Source of the DNA: Bacteriovoracaceae bacterium
Lineage (GTDB): Bacteria; Bdellovibrionota; Bacteriovoracia; Bacteriovoracales; Bacteriovoracaceae
DNA: 64,000 nucleotides
Reading direction: 5' to 3'
Assembly (NCBI GenBank): GCA_025210745.1
Contig: JAOARC010000037.1
Span: forward strand, 1-64,000
Part shown: piece after piece, positions 1 through 8,493 of the stretch
How positions within the stretch are numbered: the first letter of the stretch is position 1
Layout: each line of letters starts with the position of its first letter
Position numbers and translations under genes: made by a program
The notes under the pieces: model-generated
Told to the model about the DNA's origin: nothing
Seen by the model: only the letters and a program-made list of their open reading frames with translations
The model's database searches: none

Positions 1-496
1 GAAGAAAGTTGCTAAAAAGAAAGTAACTAAGAAAAAAGTTGCTAAAAAGAAAGTAACTAAGAAGAAAGTTGCTAAAAAGAAAGTAACTAAGAAAAAAGTT
101 GCTAAAAAGAAAGTAACTAAGAAAAAAGTTGCTAAAAAGAAAGTAACTAAGAAAAAAGTTGCTAAGAAAAAAACTGCTAAAAAAGAAGTTGTTATTGAAA
201 AGATTGCCCCTGTTCAAACGACAAGCTTAGATTTAATAAAAGATTACAATGATGAAGAAATAGCTGAAAAAAATACAGATACTGACAACCTTGATGATAC
301 TCCAAAAATAAGTGCAGAAGATCTTACAAAAGAATACAACCCTGATGATGAGCAAGATGAAAATGCTTTTGGATATGGATGGGGTTATGAAGATGCACTA
401 GACTCGCCAGAAGACTTTATAGGAGAAGATGAAGTCTATGATGAAGATGCTGAATATGCTAATAGTGGAAAACCTGTTGGATCTCAAATAGATTAA
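1..496 (+). CDS. Lysine-rich decapeptide-repeat protein (5' partial)
   Basis: The left edge cuts this gene. The frame starting at base 2 stays open for 164 codons to TAA at 494-496. The visible part opens with five perfect copies and one worn copy of KKVAKKKVTK, then changes to a tail rich in Asp and Glu (for example GEDEVYDEDAEYAN) ending SQID. Strongly basic Lys/Ala/Val repeats are known from histone H1-like and AlgP-like bacterial DNA-binding proteins, so nucleic-acid binding is possible. The acidic tail is unusual for that group, and the N-terminal part lies outside the window. The next gene starts one base after the stop, so the two are probably cotranscribed. I do not recognise the protein; the function is open. 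Confidence 0.75.
   Translation, partial: KKVAKKKVTKKKVAKKKVTKKKVAKKKVTKKKVAKKKVTKKKVAKKKVTKKKVAKKKTAKKEVVIEKIAPVQTTSLDLIKDYNDEEIAEKNTDTDNLDDTPKISAEDLTKEYNPDDEQDENAFGYGWGYEDALDSPEDFIGEDEVYDEDAEYANSGKPVGSQID
2..181 (+). repeat. 30-bp in-frame tandem repeat (minisatellite)
   Basis: Five copies of a 30-base unit (bases 2-31, 32-61, 62-91, 92-121, 122-151) differ only at a wobble A/G in the second Lys codon. A sixth copy is degraded. Each encodes KKVAKKKVTK. The array continues past the left edge, so the true copy number is unknown. Near-identity at DNA level suggests recent expansion or homogenisation, and copy number could vary between strains. Confidence 0.95.
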
Positions 497-497
497 A

Positions 498-731
498 ATG
501 AAACTAGAATTATACTATAAAGAATATTGTCCCTTTTGTAGAATTGTTTTAAATGAAATCAACAATAAGGGCTTTGAACAAATAAAACTAGTAGATATTG
601 AAAATGACCTAAAAAGTGCAAAAAAACATTTTGAGTTAACAGGCAGAAATACCGTTCCTTGCCTTTATATTAATGACAAACCCATGTTTGAATCATCAGA
701 TATAATTCAATGGATTAATACTAGTTTATAA
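498..731 (+). CDS. Glutaredoxin
   Basis: A 77-residue thioredoxin-fold protein of normal glutaredoxin length. The dithiol active site CPFC (Cys11, Cys14) follows the first beta strand, and the cis-proline motif TVPCLYI lies near residues 53-59. It should use glutathione or a similar thiol to reduce disulfides, or bind glutathionylated partners, in the cytoplasm. The start ATG is one base after the stop of the lysine-rich gene, which implies translational coupling. The HD-domain gene follows after 10 bases. The family is clear; the subgroup (grxC-like) cannot be fixed by eye. Confidence 0.85.
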   Translation: MKLELYYKEYCPFCRIVLNEINNKGFEQIKLVDIENDLKSAKKHFELTGRNTVPCLYINDKPMFESSDIIQWINTSL

Positions 732-741
732 AGGGAAATAA

Positions 742-2037
742 ATGGAAGTTAGAGACCCTGTACATGGATCTATTCATATATTAGATGAAGAAATCCCTAT
801 TATTGAACACCCTTTTTTTCAAAGACTAAGAAATATAAAGCAACTCGGTTTTTCAGAATATATCTTCCCAGGAGCAACTCATACAAGATATCTACACTCT
901 ATTGGAGTTATGCATATTTCAAGTAAAGTCTTTGATAACTTATTCAAAGACAAATTATCAAATCAAAGCTTCCTAAAACTAAAACACACTGTAAGGCTTG
1001 CTTGCTTACTACACGATATTGGACATGCTCCTTTGAGCCATACCACAGAATTCGTTATGCCTCTGGTTAAAGATCTAAAACTTCCTAAAGAGTTTGAAGT
1101 TGAACCTAATGGCCAAGCAACCCATGAAGACTATACTATAAAAGCAATTGTTGACTCAAACTTTACAAAATCGTTCGAACAAATCTCGAAAAAATATGAT
1201 GTGGATCCCAATTGTGTAGCACAGCTTGTTACAGGTTATTGCCTATCGCAAGAATACTTTACTATAGATGGTATCAACTACTTTGCTTTACTCCATCAAC
1301 TTGTATCTAGTGAAATGGATTGTGATAGAATGGATTATCTTTTAAGAGATAGCTACTTTTGTGGAGTTAGTTATGGAAAGTTTGATCTTGATTGGATTAT
1401 CGACAATTTGAGAATAGCTCTTGTAGAAAAGAATGCCTTTTTAGGTATATCCCAAAGAGCTGTTGCAACTTTTGATGATTTTCTACTCTGCCGATTTCAT
1501 ATGTTTTTAATGGTATACTTTCACTATAAGTCAGTTTGTTTAGAAAAAATGCTCAAAAGATATTTCTCTACTTCTAATAATGAATATCAAATCCCTAGCG
1601 ATATTGATGAATATCTTATACATGATGACTATCACTTAATGAAGATACTAAGAAATAGTGATAATAAATGGGCCAAGAAAATTGTTAATAATCATATACC
1701 AAAAAAAATATTTGAAGCCTTTGGACAAAGTAATAAGAAAATTCTCCAAAATCTAGAAGACTATCTTAACAGTGAACAAATTGACTATATAAAGTGCTCT
1801 TCTAGTGGAAGACTATCAAAATACTACAATAAACTAGAAGGGCAGATTGATCAGTATTCTTTAAAGGTTGTAAAAGAATCAAGTTTAAATAATAAACATA
1901 ATATACAAGATATACATGAGGCAACTGACCTATTTGAAAAATTTAGTAAATCTCATAGTGTCGATAGAATTCACTGTGAAATAAGCTCTCTTACCAAAAA
2001 TCAGCTAGATCGAATTTCTCAAATTATTCATGATTAG
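742..2037 (+). CDS. HD-domain phosphohydrolase (SAMHD1/dGTPase-like)
   Basis: A 431-residue cytoplasmic protein beginning with MEVRDPVHGSIHI, the usual opening of the dNTPase-like HD family that includes SAMHD1 and bacterial dGTP triphosphohydrolase relatives. The metal-binding HD signature appears as His52, His91-Asp92 with His95 (LLHDIGHAPLSH), and the distal Asp near 193-195 (EMDCDRMDYL). Such enzymes remove phosphates from nucleotides; the substrate here cannot be told. A good ribosome-binding site (AAGGGA) precedes the ATG, 10 bases after the glutaredoxin stop. Its last 8 bases overlap the next gene, typical of an operon. Confidence 0.8.
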   Translation: MEVRDPVHGSIHILDEEIPIIEHPFFQRLRNIKQLGFSEYIFPGATHTRYLHSIGVMHISSKVFDNLFKDKLSNQSFLKLKHTVRLACLLHDIGHAPLSHTTEFVMPLVKDLKLPKEFEVEPNGQATHEDYTIKAIVDSNFTKSFEQISKKYDVDPNCVAQLVTGYCLSQEYFTIDGINYFALLHQLVSSEMDCDRMDYLLRDSYFCGVSYGKFDLDWIIDNLRIALVEKNAFLGISQRAVATFDDFLLCRFHMFLMVYFHYKSVCLEKMLKRYFSTSNNEYQIPSDIDEYLIHDDYHLMKILRNSDNKWAKKIVNNHIPKKIFEAFGQSNKKILQNLEDYLNSEQIDYIKCSSSGRLSKYYNKLEGQIDQYSLKVVKESSLNNKHNIQDIHEATDLFEKFSKSHSVDRIHCEISSLTKNQLDRISQIIHD

Positions 2038-2722
2038 CTTTAACAAATTTATACTTTATATTTTTCTTATTCTCATCTATCTTGGACTATCTAAAGCAAT
2101 ATCTCCAACAGGAAATAAAATTAACTATATTCTTAATGATGAGTCATTAAACAATATTTTTAAGAGTTCTCCAATTAGTGTTATACTTATTGATGCCCAC
2201 TCAACAGGCTTTATAATAAAGACTCATTATCATAAATATAGAGTTGTTACAGGCTATACAGGATTCAAAGAAGTAATTGTACGTGTATCAAATAGTTTTA
2301 GAAAAAAGCATATCGATAATATAGGATCATCTATTTACAGAAAAGATAGGAATGGCACTCCAAGCTTTTCTTCATCCATTCCTGGCGCTATATTCATTGG
2401 CGATAAAACCTTTGGAAAATGGATTAAAAGTAAAAACAATACAAAAAAATGGAAATTTTATCGTGTTTATAAACATCTCGTTGATATTTTAGGATGGGAA
2501 AGCTTCCAACCGGACTATACTACTTTTCAAGAAGTTTCTGTTAATATCAATAAAAAGAAAAGTTACTTTGGAGCTAAAAATGAGTTTGGAACCCAAGGAT
2601 ATATAACAAAAAAATCTTTTCCTCGTTATTTTAAAAGAAAATCTCCCTTTTCTTTTGATGTTCATTCTTTTTTCAAAGGATATTTTAAACTCAACTTTTC
2701 ACAAAATAAGGTCAGTATATGA
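2030..2722 (+). CDS. Hypothetical exported or anchored protein
   Basis: 230 residues with an N-terminal hydrophobic segment (about residues 5-23) that looks like a signal peptide or anchor. The rest is basic and rich in aromatic residues and Ser. I recognise no domain. It overlaps the HD gene by 8 bases and the next membrane-protein gene by 4 bases (ATGA), so it is translated within a tight operon. The conserved-looking centre around SSSIPGAIFIGDKTFGKW may be a functional site, but no catalytic pattern is evident. Confidence 0.6.
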   Translation: MISFNKFILYIFLILIYLGLSKAISPTGNKINYILNDESLNNIFKSSPISVILIDAHSTGFIIKTHYHKYRVVTGYTGFKEVIVRVSNSFRKKHIDNIGSSIYRKDRNGTPSFSSSIPGAIFIGDKTFGKWIKSKNNTKKWKFYRVYKHLVDILGWESFQPDYTTFQEVSVNINKKKSYFGAKNEFGTQGYITKKSFPRYFKRKSPFSFDVHSFFKGYFKLNFSQNKVSI

Positions 2723-3612
2723 ATGAAATTTTTGATAAACTACTTATAAGAATTCTTTTCACTCTTTTTATTTGTGTCGCTATGTTTTTGTATAAATATG
2801 CTCATATTATTTTTTATCCATCAAAGAAAAAACAAGTTTTAAGAAAAATATATCCTAGTGAAAACAGTGCTGATACTCTCCACCTATTTGGAAGACTTAT
2901 AGGTATTGCTATTATTTTTTCAGCCCTAGAATTTAATCAATATGCAGGCTTTGCTGTTAGTGTCTCTCATTTCTTTATTTGGGGAAGTTTAGGCCTTATT
3001 ATATACCTTTTATCTTTATGGATGATTGAAAGCATTATCTTCTACAACTTTGTTTATAAAGATGAAGTTATAAAAAAAGAAAATTTGAGTTATGCTCTTG
3101 TTAGTTTTACCACAGCAATTTCAATCGCCTTTTTGATAAAAAATATCTTTAATGAATCAGAAAAATCAATTATTATACTTACTATCTTATGGTTTTATAA
3201 GCTCGTTTTATTTGGCTTTTTATCTAAGATATATCGGTTTGTTTCAAAACTTAATTTCAATTCTTTAATGATTCAAAAAAACTTATCACTAGGTGCATCC
3301 TATAGTGGTTTCATACTAGGAATTAGTATTATTCTTGTATCTTCTATGAGTAATGAGCATACCGAACTTTTGTTTTTTTTAGCACAAATTTTCTTAAAGG
3401 TTCTTATTAGCTCTTTTGTCTTTCCCTTATTTAAACTTGGTATTAACTATATATTTAAAATACAAGCTAATTCCTCAAAATCAGATGATATTACTCAGTT
3501 AAAAGAAGTTGGCTTTGGGATTTATGAAGGATCAACTTTTATCACTTCTGCCTTACTAACCTCTATCATTATTGAACAAATACACTTTGGAACTATTTAC
3601 CCATTTTTCTAA
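2719..3612 (+). CDS. Multi-pass membrane protein, possibly DUF350-type
   Basis: 297 residues with seven or eight hydrophobic segments spread along the whole length. Two halves each carry a stretch of the form charged loop, Asn or Gly, then a long Ala/Ser/Ile helix (KKENLSYALVSF near residue 120 and YEGSTFITSALL near residue 272). This resembles the repeated two-helix unit of DUF350 membrane proteins, but the match is by eye and moderate. It overlaps the preceding exported-protein gene by 4 bases. No transport or catalytic motif is seen. Confidence 0.6.
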   Translation: MNEIFDKLLIRILFTLFICVAMFLYKYAHIIFYPSKKKQVLRKIYPSENSADTLHLFGRLIGIAIIFSALEFNQYAGFAVSVSHFFIWGSLGLIIYLLSLWMIESIIFYNFVYKDEVIKKENLSYALVSFTTAISIAFLIKNIFNESEKSIIILTILWFYKLVLFGFLSKIYRFVSKLNFNSLMIQKNLSLGASYSGFILGISIILVSSMSNEHTELLFFLAQIFLKVLISSFVFPLFKLGINYIFKIQANSSKSDDITQLKEVGFGIYEGSTFITSALLTSIIIEQIHFGTIYPFF

Positions 3613-3650
3613 AATATTTAAATTATAAGTAGTTACTGTCGATACATAGA

Positions 3651-4124
3651 ATGATGAGTAATAATGAAATTACATATTTAAAAGAAGAGATTACAAATCT
3701 TGAGAATAAAATAAAAGATCTTACTTCTTTTATTGAAAGTTCATTATTAAGGATTAGCCAATATGAAAACCTTAATGATCAAATGATTATTAATAAAACA
3801 AAATACAATGATCTCAATCCTCAAAAAGCATACGAAATATACTCAAAGCATAATTACAACTTTCTACTACTAGATGTTTCAAAACTCAATCACAGTCTTG
3901 AGATAGAAGAAGCAATTAAAGTTGAACTAGAGTTTCTAGAAATGAATATTGAAAACCTTACGAGTATAAGAACCCCTATATTCATTATAAGTGAAAAAGG
4001 TGTTCGCTCAATTTTAGCTTGTGAAATACTATCAAACTATGGCTTTTTAAATATAAATAATATTTCTGGAGGACATAAGTTTTGGCCAGGACACAAAAAA
4101 ACTAACTTAAAAATTGCCGCTTAA
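3651..4124 (+). CDS. Rhodanese-like protein lacking the catalytic Cys
   Basis: 157 residues: a coiled-coil-like N-terminal stretch (about 4-45) followed by a rhodanese fold. The active-site loop near residues 111-120 reads FIISEKGVRS, where active rhodaneses have Cys followed by a six-residue loop ending G-V-R-S. The Cys position holds Ser114. The downstream NISGGHKFW matches the conserved GG-W region. Sulfurtransferase activity is therefore unlikely; a binding or structural role is inferred. The gene starts 38 bases after the membrane-protein gene on the same strand and ends one base before the convergent marR stop. The doubled ATG leaves the start uncertain by one codon. Confidence 0.7.
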   Translation: MMSNNEITYLKEEITNLENKIKDLTSFIESSLLRISQYENLNDQMIINKTKYNDLNPQKAYEIYSKHNYNFLLLDVSKLNHSLEIEEAIKVELEFLEMNIENLTSIRTPIFIISEKGVRSILACEILSNYGFLNINNISGGHKFWPGHKKTNLKIAA

Positions 4125-4583
4125 CTATAATAATACTTTTTGATCTGAAGAAGAATTTAAAATTTTAACCTCTAGATTTTCAAGAGAATGCACAACCCTA
4201 TCAAGCTCAATTTCACCTAACTGACCTAAATATTTATTTTCTAAAAAAGAAATTGAATCATTTAAAGCTATTTTAAATTTTTGACCATATTCAGTAAGAT
4301 GAACAATTTGCTCTCTTTTATCTTTTCCACTAGCTTTTCTTATAATATATCCACGTTTTTCAAGTTCATTTAAATGACTCGTCATCGTCTGTTTTTTTAA
4401 TCCACAAGCCACCCCTACTTCTTTTATCGATGGGAGCTGATTATCACAAACAAAATTTAAAATTTCTAAAAAGGAAGGCCTAAGATCTAAAAAGCCTCTT
4501 TGTTGAAGTAGTCCAATTAAATCTGACGAATAAAGCCTATAAATTTTTTTTAATAGAATTCCAACTTTAGATATTCGCATCAT
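4125..4583 (-). CDS. MarR-family transcriptional regulator
   Basis: 152 residues with the MarR winged-helix layout: N-terminal dimer helix, recognition helix region LKKQTMTSHLNELEKRGYI (about residues 63-81), and the wing with the conserved Asp-Lys-Arg (GKDKREQIVHLTEYG). MarR proteins bind palindromes as dimers and are usually released by small ligands. A perfect 10+10 palindrome lies just upstream at 4601-4625, which suggests autoregulation. No Shine-Dalgarno is seen before the ATG. The gene is convergent with the rhodanese-like gene. Confidence 0.85.
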   Translation of the reverse strand: MMRISKVGILLKKIYRLYSSDLIGLLQQRGFLDLRPSFLEILNFVCDNQLPSIKEVGVACGLKKQTMTSHLNELEKRGYIIRKASGKDKREQIVHLTEYGQKFKIALNDSISFLENKYLGQLGEIELDRVVHSLENLEVKILNSSSDQKVLL

Positions 4584-4600
4584 GATTAAGAGTATATAGA

Positions 4601-4625
4601 AATTAGTATGATATGCATACTAATT
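4601..4625. promoter_or_regulatory. Putative MarR operator palindrome
   Basis: AATTAGTATG (4601-4610) and CATACTAATT (4616-4625) form a perfect 10-bp inverted repeat separated by 5 bases. It lies 17 bases upstream of the marR start codon and touches the stop codon of the small exported-protein gene. Size and symmetry suit a MarR-dimer site, so binding by the adjacent regulator is inferred. Confidence 0.6.
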
Positions 4626-4819
4626 TAATCCATACGGGACAATGGCACTTCAAGCTCTACAACATGCCTAAGCTTTTGTTTTTTGATTACTTTTCTCGTT
4701 TTTTTATTAAAGTCTGAACTTAAAAGATGTGCTCTAACAAAAGCTTTTGGATTAATTGGAAGATTAATAGCTTTTGCATAAAATGAAAAAAATAAAACAA
4801 CTGTGAAAATTTTAGACAT
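4625..4819 (-). CDS. Small exported protein
   Basis: 64 residues. Residues 1-17 look like a cleavable signal peptide (MSKIFTVVLFFSFYAKA), leaving a mature peptide of about 47 residues that is basic and rich in Lys and Arg. The start is supported by AAGGA eight bases before the ATG. The marR start lies 41 bases downstream on the same strand. Nothing is recognised by family; it may be under the same MarR control. The signal peptide and ribosome-binding site favour a real gene. Confidence 0.5.
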   Translation of the reverse strand: MSKIFTVVLFFSFYAKAINLPINPKAFVRAHLLSSDFNKKTRKVIKKQKLRHVVELEVPLSRMD

Positions 4820-4884
4820 ATTTTTCCTTAAAACAATAAGTTTATCTTGTTTACACTATTAAATAGAGCAACTTGTATGCCAAT

Positions 4885-5994
4885 TTAAAAAATATTCCTA
4901 GAATTACTTAGTGAAGTTGCAATTCCAATGCAAATCCCAAAGGTCAAAAGACTAGATCCTCCATAAGACATAAGTGGTAGAGGTAAACCAACAACTGGTG
5001 ACAAGCCCATTACCATGCACATATTTATAAAAGTATGCCAAAAAAAGATAGACATCAAGCCAATGGCCAAAATAGAGTCATAAAAATGATTTACACAAGA
5101 AGACAACCATATAAACCTCATAAATAATGCTATATATAAAGAAATTAAAATAAGTGAGCCTACAAAACCATGTTCTTCGTTAAATATTGAAAAAACAAAA
5201 TCAGTATGATTTTCAGGAAGATAATTTAATGACGCTTGTGACGAGTTTGTAAATCCTTTTCCAGTGAATCTTCCCGAACCAATAGCAATTTGAGATTGGA
5301 TAACATTGTATCCAGAACCTCTTGCATCTGCTTGAGGATTTATAAAGGTAAGAATTCTTCTTTTTTGATAGCTTTTCAAGCCAAATTTATACATCAAGGA
5401 TCCACTTAGAATACCAATAATAGCAATTACACCTATCGTTTTCCACCTAAGTCTCTTATAAAAGCTTATAACAAGAAATATCAAAACTAGTAAAAGACCT
5501 GTTCCTAGATCTGGCTGAAGAACAATTAATATTGTAGGTACAAAAGTTATCATAAAAGGAATAATTAAGTCTTTTAAACCCATCTGTCTTTCAGGAAACT
5601 TTCCACTATAATATTTTGCAAGAGCTAAAGCTAAAGAGACCTTCATAAGCTCAGAAGGCTGAAGTCGAAATGGTCCTATAACTAACCATCTTTGCGCTCC
5701 CATTCCCTTCTTTCCTAAAATAAGTACTAAAACAAGTAAAATGACATTTAAAACATATACAAGATACGACAATTTAAATAAAGACTTTGGAGAAAATAAA
5801 CTTACTGATATAGCAACAATATTTGCAATAACAAACCAAACAATTTGAGATTTATACAAGCCTTGCATATGAGCACTACTATGGGCATGAGTTGCCGAAT
5901 AAAGATTTAGAACTCCTATAACAAAAATAAAAAGCATACTTAATAAAAAGCTATAATCATATTTTTTAAAAAACTCGATAACTTGCCTACTCAT
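4885..5994 (-). CDS. rodA: RodA, SEDS peptidoglycan glycosyltransferase
   Basis: 369 residues, the usual RodA length, with about ten membrane helices. SEDS family hallmarks include the motif around RWLVIGPFRLQPSELMK (near 106-122), the TFVPTILIVLQPDLGTG segment, the FVFSIFNEEHGFVG loop and the C-terminal GLPLPLMSYGGSSLL. RodA polymerises lipid II into glycan strands during cell elongation, together with PBP2. It starts one base into the end of the mrdA gene. It is the last gene of the mreC-mreD-mrdA-rodA unit. Confidence 0.95.
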   Translation of the reverse strand: MSRQVIEFFKKYDYSFLLSMLFIFVIGVLNLYSATHAHSSAHMQGLYKSQIVWFVIANIVAISVSLFSPKSLFKLSYLVYVLNVILLVLVLILGKKGMGAQRWLVIGPFRLQPSELMKVSLALALAKYYSGKFPERQMGLKDLIIPFMITFVPTILIVLQPDLGTGLLLVLIFLVISFYKRLRWKTIGVIAIIGILSGSLMYKFGLKSYQKRRILTFINPQADARGSGYNVIQSQIAIGSGRFTGKGFTNSSQASLNYLPENHTDFVFSIFNEEHGFVGSLILISLYIALFMRFIWLSSCVNHFYDSILAIGLMSIFFWHTFINMCMVMGLSPVVGLPLPLMSYGGSSLLTFGICIGIATSLSNSRNIF

Positions 5995-7958
5995 TATTCA
6001 TCCTCATCCACTTGAGAAGAAGCTTGAGCTTCTTTTTTATTTTTTATATAGCGAGCTAACTGTTTAGCTTCAACCTTTGACCACTTTTCTTTTTCTTGAG
6101 GAAAGTTTTTTTCCATATATTTTGAAATTACTTTTTCAACAACTGGAGCTGCAGCACTAGAGCCTCCGCATCCATGTTCAACTAAAGATGCTACCGCAAT
6201 TTTTGGATTATGATATGGAGCAAAAGCAACAAATACACCATGATGTCTATATTTATATGGTCTATCTGAACATTTAGAATATAGCTCTTTTGTACTCTTA
6301 GCCCTAATAACTTGAGAAGTTCCCGATTTACCTGCCATTTGGTTTCCAGCTCCTCTTTTCCAAAATGCTGTTCCCTTAGGCTTATTAACAACTTTATAAA
6401 GTCCCTTTTTTATTGTATCCCAAGTTGTTTTCTTTAACGTAATTCTAGAATTCACAACTGGCTTTGTTTGACTTAAAAGTTTTCCATCTTTGTCTAATAC
6501 ATCTTTTACCACATAAGGTTTATATAATGTTCCGTTATTTGCAATTGCTGCATAAGCTGTTGCTAATTGAAGAGTAGAAACGAGAACATAAGATTGCCCA
6601 ATAGAGCAAGATAAAGTTTCTCCATCTTGCCATTTAGAACCAAATCTTTTTCTCTTCCAACTTCTTGTTGGTATCAAACCAGAAACTTCTCTTGGAAGAT
6701 TTATTCCCGTTTTTTTTCCAAGTCCAAACATTTTTGCATATTTAGCAATAATATCAATATCTAGCTTAGTCGCAACGTCATAAAAATAAATATTACATGA
6801 CTGCATTAGAGCATCTTCAAGATTTACTTGCTCTACAGGAGATTGTTTCCAACTTCGATATGATCTTCCATTAAACTCCATCATCCCATGACACTGTTTT
6901 TTAGTCCATCTATTAACAATTCCTTCTTCCATTGCTGCAATTGCTGTAAAAACTTTAAAAGTTGAACCAGGAGGAAAGTGTTCTTGAATATTTCTATCTC
7001 TTAAAGGATTTTCTTCATTATTAATTAATGAATTCCAATATTTTGTTGTTAGTCCTTTACTAAACTGAGAAGGATCAAAAGATGGTGTTGAAACCATCGC
7101 TAAGACTTCGCCTGTATTAATATCTAAACCGACAACACTTCCAGAGCGTCCTGCCAAAGCTTCAAATGCTGTTTTTTGTAAATCATTATCAATTGTAAGC
7201 CTAATATTTTTACCAGGCCTAGGCTTTTCATCACTAATACCTTGGAATAAATTATCAGTATTAATATATTTTTTCTTTCTTCCTAATGCATCAACTTCAA
7301 CATATTCAGCTCCATTTTCACCACGCAAAAGCTTATCTTGTCTTTGCTCCAAACCAAACTGCCCAATAAAATCGCCAAGATTATAATCAACATCATCTCT
7401 TTTTCTATATTTTGGCAATTGAGTTGAATTAATTTCAGATATATATCCTAGTAAATGAGCACCAATTTCTTTTTCTTGATAATCACGACTAATAAAAGTA
7501 CGTACTGAAATTCCAGGAAGCCTTTCATTTTCAGTTTCGATTAAAGCTAATTCTTTTCTTGTTATATTTTTCTTTATTATAATCGGCCTATATTTTGCCT
7601 GAAAAGATTTTTTCTTTATTTGTTTTTCTATGTCCTCAATATCAATACTTAAAATATTAGAAACTCGACTTAACACTTTATCTCTATTCGTTAAAAACTG
7701 CCTTGTTAGAACCACATCAAATCGAGGAGTATTATCAGCCATAACATAATCATTTCTATCAAAGATAATTCCTCGAGGAGCTCTAACAATTTCCTTTCTT
7801 AAACGATTTTGCAAAGAGAATTTATGGTAAAGCTCTCCTTTATAAAGTTGTAAATAAGCAAGCCTTAACAAAAGAATAAAAAAACATCCCATCACAATAT
7901 ATGCTATTTGAGCTGCTCTATTTTTATGAATATTAACTAATTCTTCATCACCAAACAT
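5994..7958 (-). CDS. mrdA: Penicillin-binding protein 2 (elongasome transpeptidase)
   Basis: 654 residues with one N-terminal membrane helix (about 16-37), a PBP dimerisation domain, and a transpeptidase domain carrying all three catalytic motifs: Ser332-T-F-Lys335, Ser387-Cys-Asn389 and Lys544-Ser-Gly-Thr547. This is class B PBP2 (MrdA), which crosslinks peptidoglycan in the elongation complex with RodA. The Lys-rich, Glu-rich C-terminal 40 residues form an extra tail. It sits 7 bases after mreD and overlaps rodA by one base. Confidence 0.95.
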   Translation of the reverse strand: MFGDEELVNIHKNRAAQIAYIVMGCFFILLLRLAYLQLYKGELYHKFSLQNRLRKEIVRAPRGIIFDRNDYVMADNTPRFDVVLTRQFLTNRDKVLSRVSNILSIDIEDIEKQIKKKSFQAKYRPIIIKKNITRKELALIETENERLPGISVRTFISRDYQEKEIGAHLLGYISEINSTQLPKYRKRDDVDYNLGDFIGQFGLEQRQDKLLRGENGAEYVEVDALGRKKKYINTDNLFQGISDEKPRPGKNIRLTIDNDLQKTAFEALAGRSGSVVGLDINTGEVLAMVSTPSFDPSQFSKGLTTKYWNSLINNEENPLRDRNIQEHFPPGSTFKVFTAIAAMEEGIVNRWTKKQCHGMMEFNGRSYRSWKQSPVEQVNLEDALMQSCNIYFYDVATKLDIDIIAKYAKMFGLGKKTGINLPREVSGLIPTRSWKRKRFGSKWQDGETLSCSIGQSYVLVSTLQLATAYAAIANNGTLYKPYVVKDVLDKDGKLLSQTKPVVNSRITLKKTTWDTIKKGLYKVVNKPKGTAFWKRGAGNQMAGKSGTSQVIRAKSTKELYSKCSDRPYKYRHHGVFVAFAPYHNPKIAVASLVEHGCGGSSAAAPVVEKVISKYMEKNFPQEKEKWSKVEAKQLARYIKNKKEAQASSQVDEDE

Positions 7959-7965
7959 CTCAATA

Positions 7966-8493
7966 TCATCCCGATATTATCGACTTTTTCGGAGTCCAAA
8001 AATAGTCTAGTAGTTTAAAAATTAAGGGTGAAAATAATGTTATTAGCAAACTCTCAAAAAAAGCTCCAAACAAATAAGTCATGAAAAGACTTGAGTCCGA
8101 TGCTTTAATAGATATAAAAATAGCAAGACAAAAAAACCAGAATATATGAAATAAAAATACAGCAATCATAGTTGAAGCAGCTGAAGAAAAATCTAATAAA
8201 TCTTTTATATATTTTAAAACAAATAATACAATAAGACCTATCAGAGTTGTAACAGCCCATCCTTCTATTGAAAATGCTGAATGAACAAACTGTAAAAATA
8301 AAATAATAAAAGGTACCGATGGGTGATTCACCTTAAATGCAAGATATAACACAACAAGTACATTAAATGGCAACTTAAAACTTGATAATCCTAAAGCAGG
8401 AAAAAGAGCCGAAGATATTAACTCAAATAGAATTAATAATAAACAAGTTTTTAAACTACTAAAAAATATATGATCAAGTGTTAATCTAGTCAT
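7966..8493 (-). CDS. mreD: MreD, rod-shape membrane protein
   Basis: About 175 residues, multi-pass and hydrophobic, between mreC and mrdA, as expected for MreD. Sequence is poorly conserved in this family, so position carries much of the call. An earlier ATG at 8535 is in frame, but the start at 8493 (MTRLTLDHIF) is preferred. It has AAGGTG at the right distance and overlaps the mreC stop by 8 bases, typical of coupling. It bridges MreC and the cytoskeletal MreB in the elongation complex. Confidence 0.85.
   Translation of the reverse strand: MTRLTLDHIFFSSLKTCLLLILFELISSALFPALGLSSFKLPFNVLVVLYLAFKVNHPSVPFIILFLQFVHSAFSIEGWAVTTLIGLIVLFVLKYIKDLLDFSSAASTMIAVFLFHIFWFFCLAIFISIKASDSSLFMTYLFGAFFESLLITLFSPLIFKLLDYFWTPKKSIISG

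Noticed and set aside
2..181. Regular 30-bp repeats that could be taken for a CRISPR array
   Set aside because: The units are directly adjacent with no spacers and encode an in-frame decapeptide; this is a coding minisatellite.
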